DNA from: Rhyzopertha dominica
Taxonomy: Eukaryota; Arthropoda; Insecta; Coleoptera; Bostrichidae
Reading direction: 5' to 3'
Assembly (NCBI GenBank): GCA_025024175.1
Contig: QCXZ01000064.1
Span: 5,580,001-5,644,000 of the forward strand
DNA length: 64,000 bases
Shown here: positions 1 through 10,228 of the stretch, piece after piece
Numbering within the stretch: position 1 is the first letter of the stretch
How the letters are laid out: each line of letters begins with the position of its first letter
The notes under the pieces: model-generated
What the model was told of the DNA's origin: nothing
The model's database searches: none
The model's input: only the letters and a program-made list of their open reading frames with translations
Made by a program: the position numbers and the translations under genes

Positions 1-3000
1 GAGAGGGGACCTTTCTCTATTTAACGTTTGTTTTGCTGTTTCTTTTACACGTGTTGTTATCTCTTTTCAGTTTCGGAAGTTTTCTAGGTTTTGGAGTTTA
101 GTTTGTAGAGCTTTTTCTTTTATCTTTTCTATCTTCAGTAGGCTAATGTTATTTTTATTTTCATTATAACCGTGCTTGTCTCCTTTTGCTTTGTGTACTT
201 GTAGTTATATTTTCTAACTAGGTATATACCATTTTGTGGTCAGTTTGTATGTTTTCAATCTATTTGACTATTACCTTCTTTGTCTTTATATTATAGTGCC
301 ATTCGTCAATATGTGGTCTATCTGCGACTTGCTATTGCGATTGCTCCACTTTGTGGGGCAGTATTTGGAGTTACTCCAGGTGTTTTTTATTGTGAGCGAT
401 ATATTTTAGTTGGCTTCCATTCTCGTTTGTCCAGATATGGAATGTGTTTGGTTTGATCCATAACAACAATCGGTTTTTGTAAGCTTGTTTTTGCATTTCT
501 TGTGTTAATCGTCTGGATATTGGTCAGGTTGTGTTCTTTTCGGTTGTTATGTTGACCGCAATTATGTTTTCATTTATCGCATTTGTTGTTTCTTTAAAGT
601 TCTTCGTATTCTTTTCATTAGGAGTGCTACTCCTCGACTACATAGTTTTTTGGTTCTGTCCTTCGCTTAAGTCCATTTATGGTGTTTTTGGTGTTGCTAC
701 TCCTTCGGGCACATGCGTTTCTTGTTTGCATGCTATTTCTATTCCTTCATTCCACAGTGATTCATCAATTTTGCTACGTTCTGTACATACAAAGTTTCCA
801 ACGTACTTTCTAAACAATAAGAACTTTAAAAGAGTAAAACAAAGAGGACAAAAACACGATAACGAAATAACGATTATAATAGATGTAAAATAGTATTTAA
901 TACCAATGAATGTGTGTGGTGTGTAATAAACGGTGCATTAAGAGTGAAAAATCGTTGAAATAGCAATCATAAACTTGAAAATGCAAATAAACTCTTGGCT
1001 AATCATCAAATAATGGACGAATAGGAATAAATCTGTGATTTCTATAGTTAAAAAGAGATGAGTGTGGTTTGAATCTAATCGAAATCTAATCGGAATAGAA
1101 GAGACTGTACCCAAAAAGAGCCCAAAACAATAATTAATTATCAAAATGATAGAAATATTGGCCACACTTTTTAGATTTGACGGATGGGTTTATGATAAAA
1201 TTCATCAATACTTTGTTAATTCAAAAGCTTGTGCAGTTTGTATCTAAAATGGATTTGTTGATTACACTCGATGGCTCCACGTGGTAGAGTACTCTAGACT
1301 GCTAATTTTCATAACTAAAAATCACACCTCTATTTCTTTTTTCTTCTCTGTGCTTACACTTACTTGAATCCAAAGTTTCTGCAACTGGTAGGTTCTATTC
1401 TAATGCAAAATAATACATACATAGAAGTAATTTCAGCTCTAACGGCATTTATTTTATTATCGTGAGTAATTCACATTACTACTTTGTGATCATTTTCTCA
1501 TTTAGTTTTTGTTACCCGATACGTATTGAAGTAGTTCGTATGTGAAGTATTGCGAATTTGCAGATTGCATTTAGTGGGTTTCCAGAAAACAGTAACTTGT
1601 GTGGTCTTCAAGTGTAGGTTGGAGCCGGGCGATGCGTGGGGTCATATATCAGTGCCAACTTTTAACCCCCAAGCTGGTGGCTAGTCATATCGTACCGAGG
1701 GTGACATGGTTTTCGTGAACCGCGTGGACAGATTTATTTTGTTAGTTGTTGTTTTAAATATTAGGACTGAAGGAATGCAGGCTAGACATTAAAATGATAT
1801 ATGTAGGTAGGCTAAAGTGATTTTTCTGGTACTCTAGAGTGTTCGGTTTGTGGGAACGAAAAACTTTAACGGCTTGTGTTGCTGTTTTGCAATATGTTGG
1901 AGGTTTGGTGGGCATCNACAANTAAACTATGTGGAGGGGTGATTTTTAGGGACATTAAGGAAATAGGAACATAAGAAAGGCAGTGTGTGGAGAACTGTCT
2001 TCACGATTAGTTGACTTGGGTTTCACAGTAATTGTTACCTGCCATTTGCGTGTTTTTTTTATACCTGTACTAGTTGTTCTATTTTAAATCTGTTCGGAGC
2101 CACTTGTTGATTGTGACAACAGTTATTTGTGCTTTGTGAATTTGGATTCAAAGTCGCAGGTATGGTAAACTACATTTTCTTTATTAAGGTGTGACTGTTA
2201 TTTGTCTTCAAATTATTTCGTGTTTTTTCTGTTCTTATCGTCTTAATTTTGTTTTTTTTATTGTACTAAGCCAGCCATTGTGAGATCCGGGTATCAATAA
2301 CTGTAAAAGGGTATATTTTTTTGACGTAATTTGAGTAGGTTGTATTAAGCTGGATTTTTCGGAGTGTTGTATGAATTTTTGATGTGAGTTCATGAGTTGA
2401 TGTAAGGGTCTATCACTAATATTTCCCCCTGCAACTTTGTGTTTAGACGACTTTAAATGGGTCCTTAGGCACATAGTCCTTAGTCGCCTTTATATGGGGC
2501 CATTAATTCTGATGCAGGTTCCTACCACACGTTGGCAAATGATAAGCGAAAGGTGTTATAAAAATGCAGCTTAATTAATTTCTTAGTGTTTAATTTCTCG
2601 AACGTTATTTCCTATTTTAATGCCTCACAACTGCTGACTTATTTCATTTTCATAATTTGTGTGTTAATAAATATTATGGGTGGATGTGTGTGTTTTATTT
2701 TGTCTCATATTCGTGTTGCTCTCTCCTCATATTTACGCGAGTAATAAAGAACCTTTTGGGGTCTGTACTGGTCCATCATTCTTGTCACACAACTAATACG
2801 GTCCTGCTTTGGGTAAATTGACGATCACGTTTCCGTAATTATATTAGGTATTTTTTTTAGCTAAATTCAGTGTTTGTGGCCACATTTTGCTTGTGCTAGG
2901 CAACCAGAGTTTATTTACTAATTTTAACGCCGCGGCTTTTGCCTAGACCCCTTCTATGGATCATTACAGTATATCTTCTATGTATATTATCTCCGTTCTC

Positions 3001-3300
3001 TTTTTTACCTTTACGATACATAGATGCGACTTGTGTGTGCTATACAAAAATTACTCTGGCAAATAATGTATTATAAACATGTAGGACTTATGTGACATCA
3101 TATATCCTAGACATAACAAAGTAAACATATATGTTACATATTTTTTACAGCAAATTTCATATCTCTGGTACATAATCCTGTTATGTAGCTTTTGTAACAT
3201 TGTTGTTCCTTGATATTTATGTACCATACATGTGTGTGTTGGCTGGGTAAGGTTATTTTTTTTTACTGTTCCGATTCGATTTCTGTACTTTGTAAACGTT
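1..3300. other. AT-rich sequence with no recognised gene
   Basis: I find no recognisable protein, RNA gene or intact mobile element here. A 120-residue open frame at 531-893 (+) is rich in Phe, Val and Leu as expected from T-rich DNA, and shows no domain. The minus strand of about 300-540 can be read for some 50 residues before a stop, which could be a remnant of an old coding sequence, but I cannot assign it. Two ambiguous bases lie near 1917-1922. Confidence 0.5.
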
Positions 3301-3312
3301 TGACCGGTGTGT

Positions 3313-3612
3313 TTAACAGCTCGACACTTCAATTAAATCTATATCTACCTCAACAACACACTCATCAGCATGATTCCTCGGGTTGAGAGGAGGGAGGGTT
3401 CTGGTTAACTTGGGAGGTTGCTCGTTCGCATCCACTCGGGAAATGAAGGATTCTGCTTCGTTCTTCGGAATTTCATGCATGTCCCTGGACTGGTAAATTA
3501 TGGGTCCATGCGAGTCAGCTTCCGATACAAAGGGAAACGGGTCCGTGGCGACTTCAACTCTGGAACGGACTTCGCTTTTGCTGGGGCATTTGCGTGATCT
3601 GCAATGGCTCAT
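3313..3612 (-). CDS. candidate coding exon, unidentified; possible C-terminal exon of follistatin
   Basis: This open frame of 99 codons, ending in TAA, is clearly more GC-rich than the AT-rich DNA around it, which suggests real coding sequence. The peptide is polar, with a basic Cys-containing start (SRKCPSKSEVRSR), a Pro-rich middle and an acidic end (VVEVDIDLIEVSSC). No catalytic motif or membrane segment is visible. On the minus strand a branch-site-like TGCTAAC lies about 25 bases before a possible acceptor ending in TTGCAG near 3600, so the visible ATG at 3612 need not be the start and the segment may be an internal or terminal exon. It has the same strand as the follistatin exons and lies downstream of them. 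However, the last follistatin exon ends in phase 0 and this acceptor needs phase 2, so at least one further exon would be required. Assignment to follistatin is inference only. Confidence 0.4.
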   Translation of the reverse strand: MSHCRSRKCPSKSEVRSRVEVATDPFPFVSEADSHGPIIYQSRDMHEIPKNEAESFISRVDANEQPPKLTRTLPPLNPRNHADECVVEVDIDLIEVSSC

Positions 3613-4353
3613 GGTTGGAAGTTAGCACTTGAAATTTTGAGGTTGAATGCTGTCAAAAGTTGTGATGGGTCGATCCTAGATCGACTGTGTTTTCTTTTGA
3701 GGTTTGTTCCAGTTGCGCCCAGTGTATGTGGTCACAAACGATATAACTATACGAGTTAATATTATAACCACAAGCATTATTAAGACTATTAACATGTTAG
3801 ACTGAAAAATTANATTGGAGTAAATTGTGTATTACCTCTGAGTAGCAACTTATCTAAAAATATTTTGATGGTCTCTAAAAAAAAAAACAGCATGCTTAGA
3901 ATTTTTACAGAATGACCTAATAGGAGTGCTAGATGATCTGTTCAGCCGTATGGTAAAACGCAAGTTTGTAATCACTAGTGCCCCGCTAGATCTACCGATT
4001 TCACAACATGCGATTTCTTTTTGAGGAGTCGTGTTAAGAATAAATATATGCCGCTCCACCAACTACAGTTCAGAAATATTGCAACATTCAGCAAAGTCAC
4101 AGCGGAATTCTAAAAAATGTTGAAGACTCCAATTCCATCTAGAATTTCGCCATTTGTTGTTCTACTGTCATTTCAATTATTATAATTTGATATCAAACTG
4201 GGGTAGATCTAACACATCTTAAAAAATATTTTAAATATCTGCTTTCACAACAAAAATGACAAAAAACCAAATGCAGTCTCTCAGCATCAATAATTAAAAT
4301 ATTAAAATTTCCTCTTTTTGTTTTTCTACTCGTCTTTGGCAAGACATGTTTTA
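3613..4353. other. non-coding stretch before the LTR element
   Basis: No coding frame, repeat or RNA gene that I can support. The sequence immediately left of 4354 does not match the sequence left of the 3' terminal repeat, so the original 5' edge of the retrotransposon is unclear. Confidence 0.4.
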
Positions 4354-4499
4354 TACGAGTAATTCTGAAGATAGAAACTGGTGAGTGATGAGCTCGAATA
4401 GTTGCTTGTTTATCCTAATAATTTAATGTCCTGTCATAGTTTGATTGATTTTAATTCAGTACGTTTCTGTTTGGTTTACAGTCAGTCGGCTCGCTTACA
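4354..4499 (+). repeat. left terminal direct repeat (5' LTR or its surviving part)
   Basis: It is identical to 10083-10228 over all readable positions and ends in TTACA. No matching TG start is visible at its left edge, and no target duplication could be confirmed. The shared segment starts TACGAGTAATTC. Confidence 0.85.
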
Positions 4500-4504
4500 A
4501 TTTT

Positions 4505-4517
4505 TCAGAAGTGGGAT
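4505..4517 (+). other. primer binding site, tRNA-Leu type (partial)
   Basis: TCAGAAGTGGGAT six bases after the terminal repeat matches the inner part of the tRNA-Leu primer site used by many insect Gypsy elements. The expected TGGTG at the 5' edge is replaced by A/T bases, so pairing to the tRNA CCA end is weak in this copy. Confidence 0.6.
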
Positions 4518-4599
4518 AAGAATCGAGATTAAAAATCAAAATCAAAGACTAGTTTCGGATAGTGTCCAGTGCGCGGTACGCGATAAAATTAGTTCCATA

Positions 4600-5514
4600 A
4601 TGAGGCCCAGTAGAGCAAATAATGCTAAAAGTTCGGGATGGGAAATGATACCAGTATCAGAACTTGACGAAAGTAACATCGAAAATGTGGTATCACCTGG
4701 CTTAGCTTCACGGGGTGATGACGCGGTTAACCGTTTAGCGGACGCTTTAAGTAGTGCCTTACGAAATTTGCCATCAACATCCACAGGGCGGTCATCTATG
4801 ACACGAGGCGATGTAGTGCCTGCGTTTAATCCGAACGACATAAATCAGGATATTGACGCTTGGTGCCGTAAAGTTGACGAAATTAAAAATATGTTTAATT
4901 GGTCTGAAGATATTACGATTTTTAACGCTATATCTAAACTTGAGGGCTTAGCTGCCGTATGGTATAAAGGATTGCGGTCAGTTAATTTCACTTGGGAGGA
5001 GTGGAAAGAGAAACTTTGCCGTGCGTTCCCTTCTCAAAGAGATTTTAACGATATGTTGGAAGACATGATCAAGCGGAAGAAGAAACCTGATGAAAGCTTT
5101 GCGCAGTACTTCTATGAGAAGCAGGCTCTATTGAATGCGTGCAATATATCCGGGCGTGAGGCTGTTTCTTGTATTATTGGTGGTATACCGGATACAAACA
5201 TTCGTATAGGTGCTAAAGCTGCAAACTGCCCTGATCCAGAAAGTGTTTTTGAGTATTTACGGAATTTAAATGATGATACTACAGCTCATTTTAAGAAAAG
5301 TACATTTGGTTCTGATCGCAAACGTAAATTTTCAGTTCATAAAAATGTTTGCTTTAACTGTAATAAGGCAGGACATGTAAAGCGCAACTGTCCTAAATTA
5401 CAAAAAGATAGCAGCCGGGGACGTGAATTGCCTAAACAATGTTATAACTGTCGTGAGGTAGGTCACTTTGCAACATCTTGCCCAAAACGTCGTAAGTTTC
5501 ATGATACCATATGA
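4600..5514 (+). CDS. Gag polyprotein of the Ty3/Gypsy element
   Basis: The open frame extends left to an ATG at 4402 inside the terminal repeat, but the ATG at 4600 (MRPSRANNAK) after the primer site is the better start. The central part carries a retrotransposon Gag-like capsid region (tryptophan-rich AVWYKGLRSVNFTWEEWKEK, then a helix-rich stretch). Two CCHC zinc knuckles lie at the C-terminus, CFNCNKAGHVKRNC and CYNCREVGHFATSC, at residues 317-330 and 347-360 of the longer frame, and these bind genomic RNA. The frame ends in TGA at 5512-5514 and pol continues in the same frame. Gag would form the virus-like particle in the cytoplasm. Confidence 0.85.
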   Translation: MRPSRANNAKSSGWEMIPVSELDESNIENVVSPGLASRGDDAVNRLADALSSALRNLPSTSTGRSSMTRGDVVPAFNPNDINQDIDAWCRKVDEIKNMFNWSEDITIFNAISKLEGLAAVWYKGLRSVNFTWEEWKEKLCRAFPSQRDFNDMLEDMIKRKKKPDESFAQYFYEKQALLNACNISGREAVSCIIGGIPDTNIRIGAKAANCPDPESVFEYLRNLNDDTTAHFKKSTFGSDRKRKFSVHKNVCFNCNKAGHVKRNCPKLQKDSSRGRELPKQCYNCREVGHFATSCPKRRKFHDTI

Positions 5515-5518
5515 CTAG
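5512..5518 (+). promoter_or_regulatory. possible stop-codon readthrough context (UGA-CUAG)
   Basis: The gag stop is TGA followed directly by CTAG, and the pol reading frame is the same as gag with no shift. UGA-CUA(G) is an established leaky-stop context in viral and animal mRNAs. Readthrough would give Gag-Pol at a low ratio. It could instead be a simple nonsense mutation, since other mutations are present downstream. Confidence 0.45.
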
Positions 5519-8500
5519 CTAAAGATGAGACGNATAATATCACCATTGGTCAAAAGTATTATAAAGATGTTGTTGTAAATGGTAATATTCTGCGCGCTTT
5601 TATAGATCTTGGCAGCACATGAAATACAATACGACAATCAGATGCTAACAAAATAGGTTTGAAATGTGACAAATCCCAGGCTAGTTCAATTCGTGGCTAT
5701 GGAGGGGGAATTGTGACATCTCAAGGGATTGTTGAATTTGATTTGGAAATTGATAATCTAAAATTACATACGACGGCTGTTGTAGTACCAGACTTTGTGC
5801 AGGCTACTCCACTTTTTATAGGTCACCCGGTGACAGAAAATACAAACATAGCAGTTTTTAAAGACAACGAAATGTTACAGTTATTTTCAAAATTGCCATG
5901 TATTGAAGATACTTGTGGTGTTTTACGTAAAATAAAATTGTGGGCAAAATCAGATATTACAATTCCATCAGGATTTTGGGCACACGTTCCTGTTAAAACT
6001 GATAATTTTATTGGTGATTTATATGTAGAGGCTAGCATTCGTATGAATGAAGGACAAGAGTATTGTATTCCACATACAATTTTGCGATTTGGCAAAGATA
6101 TATCTGTAGTAATTCCAGTTATAAACTTATCTAATCGTGATATTGAAATATCTAGTAAGAAGCCTATTGCTAGGGGTTGGCCGTGTATTGAACAATCAAA
6201 TGAATCTGTCAACAAAGTACAACGTATAGATCTTGCAAGTTTGCCTTTATTGACGCTTGATGACATAACTGTTGGAGATGGGTACGGACAAGACAAAAAT
6301 AAGTTGTTAAAATTGCTAAATAGATATAGATGTTGTTTTGCGAAGAGTATTGATGAATTAGGGTGTGCAAAATCTGCTGAAATATCTATTGAATTGCAAC
6401 AAGATACTCCCTTTGTATATAGACCTTATCATATGTCTAAAAGTGAGCAACAAGCAGTCAGTTCAATTGTTACCGAGTTGCTTGACAATGGTATAATTCG
6501 CGAGTCGAATTCACCTTATTCTTCCCCAGTTTTATTAGTCAAGAAAAAGAACGGTGAATATAGAATGTGTATTGACTATAGAAAATTAAACCAGCTGACA
6601 GTTAAAGATCGATACCCATTACCGAGAATTGATGACCAATTAGATAAACTTCAAGGAAGTGTGTTTTATACAACCTTAGATTTGAGAGCTGGTTATCATC
6701 AGATACCAATAGCTGAAAACTCTAAAAAGTTTACATCTTTTGTAACTTCAGAATCTCAATACGAATTCAACAGGCTCCCTGTCGGATTAACAAACGCACC
6801 CAGTGCATTTCAGCGATTAATGAACAGAATTTTAAAACCAGCTCGCGATATTGCTGCCATTTATCTTGATGACATATTAATTTATTCAAGAACTTGCGAT
6901 AAGGCTCTTAATAACTTAGAAAATGTTTTGATCTTACTTCAAAAAGAAGGTTTAACGCTTAATCCCGATAAATGTAAATTTTTAATGACTTCAGTCGAAT
7001 ATTTAGGTTTTGAAATAAGTAATAGCACAGTAAAGCCAGGAAAAGCAAAAACAAAAGCAGTTGAGGAATTTACTACCCCTAAAAATGTTCATAACGTTCG
7101 TCAGTTTCTACGTCTCACTGGTTATTTTAGACATTTTGTTAAAAATTATTCAACGATTGCAAAACCGTTAACAGAACTAACCAAGAAAAGTAAATCATGG
7201 GTTTGGGATGAAAAAGAAAAGCAAGCATTTGAAAAGTTAAAGAAAATGTTAGTAGAACGTCCTATACTGCACATTTTTAATCAAGAAGCGTACACCGAAG
7301 TTCATACAGACGCAAGTTCTATAGGATTGGGTGGTATTTTGTTACAAAAGCAAAACGATGAAAAATTACATCCTGTTGCGTACTTTAGCCGAAAAACAAG
7401 TCCTGCTGAAACAAAATATCATTCATATGAGCTGGAAACTTTAGCAGTAGTTGAAAGTCTCAAAAAGTTTAGAGCATATTTAGTAGGTCGCGAATTTGTA
7501 GTAGTTACAGACTGTAATGCATTAAAAGCTAGTAGTAACAAGAAACAGTTGATACCCCGAATTGCGCGATGGTGGCTACAACTTTTAGAGTATACTTTCA
7601 CTGTACAGTATAGACCTGGTGACAGAATGAAGCATGTCGATGCTCTCAGTAGGAATCCGTCTATAACTGAGACACCTGAAGATGAAGTTGTTATGAGAAT
7701 AGAGCAGGCAGATTGGGTATTGTCTGCACAGCTCACCGATGAAAAGATACAGAAAATCCGCGAAGTATTATCAAAGCCACCTCAAACTGATGATGACAGA
7801 GAAGTATACAAAAATTATGCGTTACGGGATGGTCGTATTTACAGGATCACCGTAAAAGGACTGCAATGGGTAGTTCCAAAGGGAATGCGACAACAAGTCG
7901 TTAAGTCAGCGCATGATGAGTTTGGGCATTTTGCTGTGGAAAAGACGCTTAACCGATTATGTGAAAATTACTGGTTTCCGCGCATGAGGCAATATGTCGA
8001 AAAATACATAAGTTGTTGTTTGCCTTGTATTTATGGCAAGAAACCTAGTGGGAAGAAAGAAGGATATCTTAATCCCATTCCCAAAAAGCCCGTGCCATTT
8101 GATATGATACATATAGACCATTATGGGCCATTGCCCAAAACCAACAAAGGGAACGTACACATAATTGTAGCGGTAGATTCTTTTACGAAATTTACTTTTC
8201 TAAAGGCAGCGCGATCGACGAACACTAAGTACGTTATTCGATTTTTGGATGAAATTTTTGCTTTATACGGGAAACCCAGAGTTTTAATTTCTGATAGGGG
8301 TAGCGCGTTTACATCCAGAAAGTTTGTACAATATTGTCGGCAGTTACAGTTAAAACATGTTCTCAACGCAGTGTATACTCCTAGAGCAAACGGTCAAGTA
8401 GAACGCTTTAATCGTACTCTCAAATCCGCATTATTGACCACATGTGCCGATGAAAATAAATGGGACGATTATTTATCGAAAATTCAATTTGCCATGAACA

Positions 8501-8586
8501 ATGTAAAAAGTAAAGCTACGGGATTAACAGCTAGTGAGTTGTTGCACGGTTTTCATCCTAGATGCGGTGTTGAGACTCAGAGTTAA
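5515..8586 (+). pseudogene. Pol polyprotein (protease, RT, RNase H, integrase), interrupted
   Basis: It is in frame with Gag. The protease region near 5596-5640 reads F-I-D-L-G-S-T followed by a TGA at 5620-5622, so the aspartyl-protease D-T/S-G triad is altered and interrupted. From 5659 a 975-residue frame is open. Counting within it, the reverse transcriptase runs about 255-450 with YLDD at 402-405. RNase H follows, with acidic residues in HTDAS (551), YELET (592), TDCN (618) and HVDALSR (661). The integrase has the HHCC zinc finger (H752, H757, C787, C790) and the D-D-E residues D820 (HIDHY), D879 (SDRG) and E915 (GQVERF). The frame stops at 8586 because of a frameshift between about 8560 and 8585. 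RT, RNase H and integrase cores look catalytically complete; protease does not. It normally copies RNA to DNA and inserts it in the nucleus. Confidence 0.9.
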
Positions 8587-9055
8587 TTGACGAAGTTGCA
8601 CAATTACCGAGAATGTTAGAAAATATAGTATCCATTCGTGAAAAGGTCGGTAACAAAATAGAGGCAGATGCTGCTAAGCAAAAGTTACGTTTCGATAAGA
8701 CGCGTAAAAAGCCAAGAAACTATAAACAGGGTGATTTAGTGGTAATTCAAAAACACGACGCAGTGTTAGGGTCGCGGAAAATGAGTGTCCCGTATAGTGG
8801 ACCAATGATAATTAGGAAAGTATTGCCTAATGATCGGTACGTAGTTACTGATATGCCGAATTCGTATCGTACACGTAATAAACGGACATATAAGAACATA
8901 GTGGCTGTGGACCACATAAAGCCATGGCAGCAGGCAGGAGGGGTATCGGATGATACTGATGAAGCTAGCGGCTCGGATGGAGTTCCCATGGATGATGAAG
9001 GCAATAGCAGCGATGATGGGGTGGATCCTGTGGGAGACTCGGGACGAGTCTGATG
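8587..9055 (+). pseudogene. C-terminal end of Pol (integrase tail), frame-shifted
   Basis: It continues the integrase in a different frame; an ATG at 8613 is probably fortuitous, because homologous-looking sequence (ELIDEVAQLPR) precedes it. The segment carries the usual post-catalytic region with R-x-x-x-D-x-x-R and a GDLVVIQ...YSGPMIIRKVLPNDRYVV module typical of the Gypsy integrase C-terminal domain. It ends in an acidic Ser/Asp-rich tail of about 40 residues. No envelope gene follows. Confidence 0.75.
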
Positions 9056-10082
9056 CAGGATGGCCGAATGTAATGTGAGTTTATTTCATTTCTTTTAGTT
9101 CCTTAAAAATTAGGTATCCAAAACGATGCGAGTTTAAAACCACACGTGTTAATGTTTGTTTTCGCTGCTTGAGGTTGAGTTCTGGTATCTGATTTACGAT
9201 TATGGTCATGAGGGGTGTGTTGGACCACTTATGCGTAGAGGGACAAAGGGGCGCTCTTACGTAGTTTTAACACATAGCTAGTCAAAACCAATAGCAAAGT
9301 TTTAGAATATTAGGTTATTCAGTTTAGCTGTGAATTTTAAGCAGTGAAGTGTGTTTTGTGTGTACAGGGCGTAATCAAGAAATCAGGGTGAGTACGCTCA
9401 CTAAGTGTCTTAGTTCATAATTGTTTTATGGGGAAAAGCTTAGGCAGGTAGCTAATGATGCGCATAGGTAGATATCAGTGGCGTAGGCAGGATATTTATG
9501 ATCAGAATGATATTTTAATAGATATAGTGGATAACTGATAGATTGAAGCTAAAATTACAGGGTAATACACATAAAGTTAGAGGTAATAATTAATTATCAG
9601 CCACGTGAGCTTTGATTAGGTGGACAGGTGAATCTCTGGTCTCAGTAGTGTTGGTACTGGTTGGTCGGGGGGCGGCAAGGACGGGTAGGTCCTTGGTCCG
9701 TGCGCACATGTGGACATGGATTTGTCTGAAGGCGGTTTTGTTTGGACCTCCAGGTTATCAGTATGCGGGAGCATGCCTGGATTGGATGCTGGCCCGGTCG
9801 GCTGATTCCTCTGGACCGTGCCACCAGGGGTGTGGACGGAGGCAAGACAGTACATTTGCAGAATGATGTGTATAGTAAATGATTTGCTATGAAGGAGACA
9901 GAGATTAGCCAGTTCCTAGTTTTTGAAGTCTAAGTTATGACTTGATTATTTAGAAGGACTAGATAGGTAGAGTTTATTAAGATATAAAAATGGGGGCTAA
10001 CTTAGGTTGACATGTTGGACTGGACACTTATCCATGTTTTTTTTAATTATGACAGGTGTTGCACGCCCAGGCCAGATTTTTT
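9056..10082 (+). other. non-coding 3' part of the LTR element
   Basis: No envelope-like or other ORF is supported. A GC-richer block at 9612-9866 can be read in several frames but shows no domain. A polypurine-like run AAAAATGGGGGC at about 9986-9997 and TGTTGGAC at 10013 could mark the true polypurine tract and 3' LTR start. A second TGTTGGAC occurs at 9218 after an AGGGG run, so an even longer LTR is possible. Confidence 0.45.
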
Positions 10083-10228
10083 TACGAGTAATTCTGAAGA
10101 TAGAAACTGGTGAGTGATGAGCTCGAATAGTTGCTTNTTTATCCTAATNATTTAATGTCCTGTCATAGTTTGATTGATTTTAATTCAGTACGTTTCTGTT
10201 TGGTTTACAGTCAGTCGGCTCGCTTACA
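10083..10228 (+). repeat. right terminal direct repeat (3' LTR end)
   Basis: It matches 4354-4499 without gaps; the only differences are two Ns. It ends in TTACA, then unrelated sequence (TTAGTTAC) begins. This defines the right edge of the retrotransposon. Confidence 0.85.

Larger units (their letters stand above)
4354..10228 (+). mobile_element. Ty3/Gypsy LTR retrotransposon, gag-pol broken
   Basis: Direct repeats of 146 bases (4354-4499 and 10083-10228) bracket a gag-pol region in the order Gag, protease, reverse transcriptase, RNase H, integrase, which is the Ty3/Gypsy order. The repeats match at every base except two Ns in the right copy, so insertion or conversion is recent. Despite this the coding region has two in-frame TGA codons (5512 and 5620), a changed protease active site and a frameshift near 8575. 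A tRNA-Leu-like primer site follows the left repeat. The integrase spacer and HIDHYGPL wording recall the Mdg3/blastopia branch of insect Gypsy elements; that placement is from memory. The true LTR may be longer: a purine run at about 9986-9996 and a TGTTGGAC start at 10013 suggest a 3' LTR of about 216 bases whose left partner is truncated. Confidence 0.9.

Noticed and set aside
531..893. 120-residue plus-strand ORF with hydrophobic stretches
   Set aside because: Composition reflects T-rich DNA; no domain, no splice or promoter context, and no homologous copy in the window.
5823..6296. 157-residue minus-strand ORF
   Set aside because: It lies fully inside the pol coding sequence on the opposite strand and has no domain; it is an antisense shadow.
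9612..9866. Possible envelope gene in the LTR element
   Set aside because: The three overlapping frames are short, have no signal peptide or membrane anchor, and lie in a GC-richer non-coding block.
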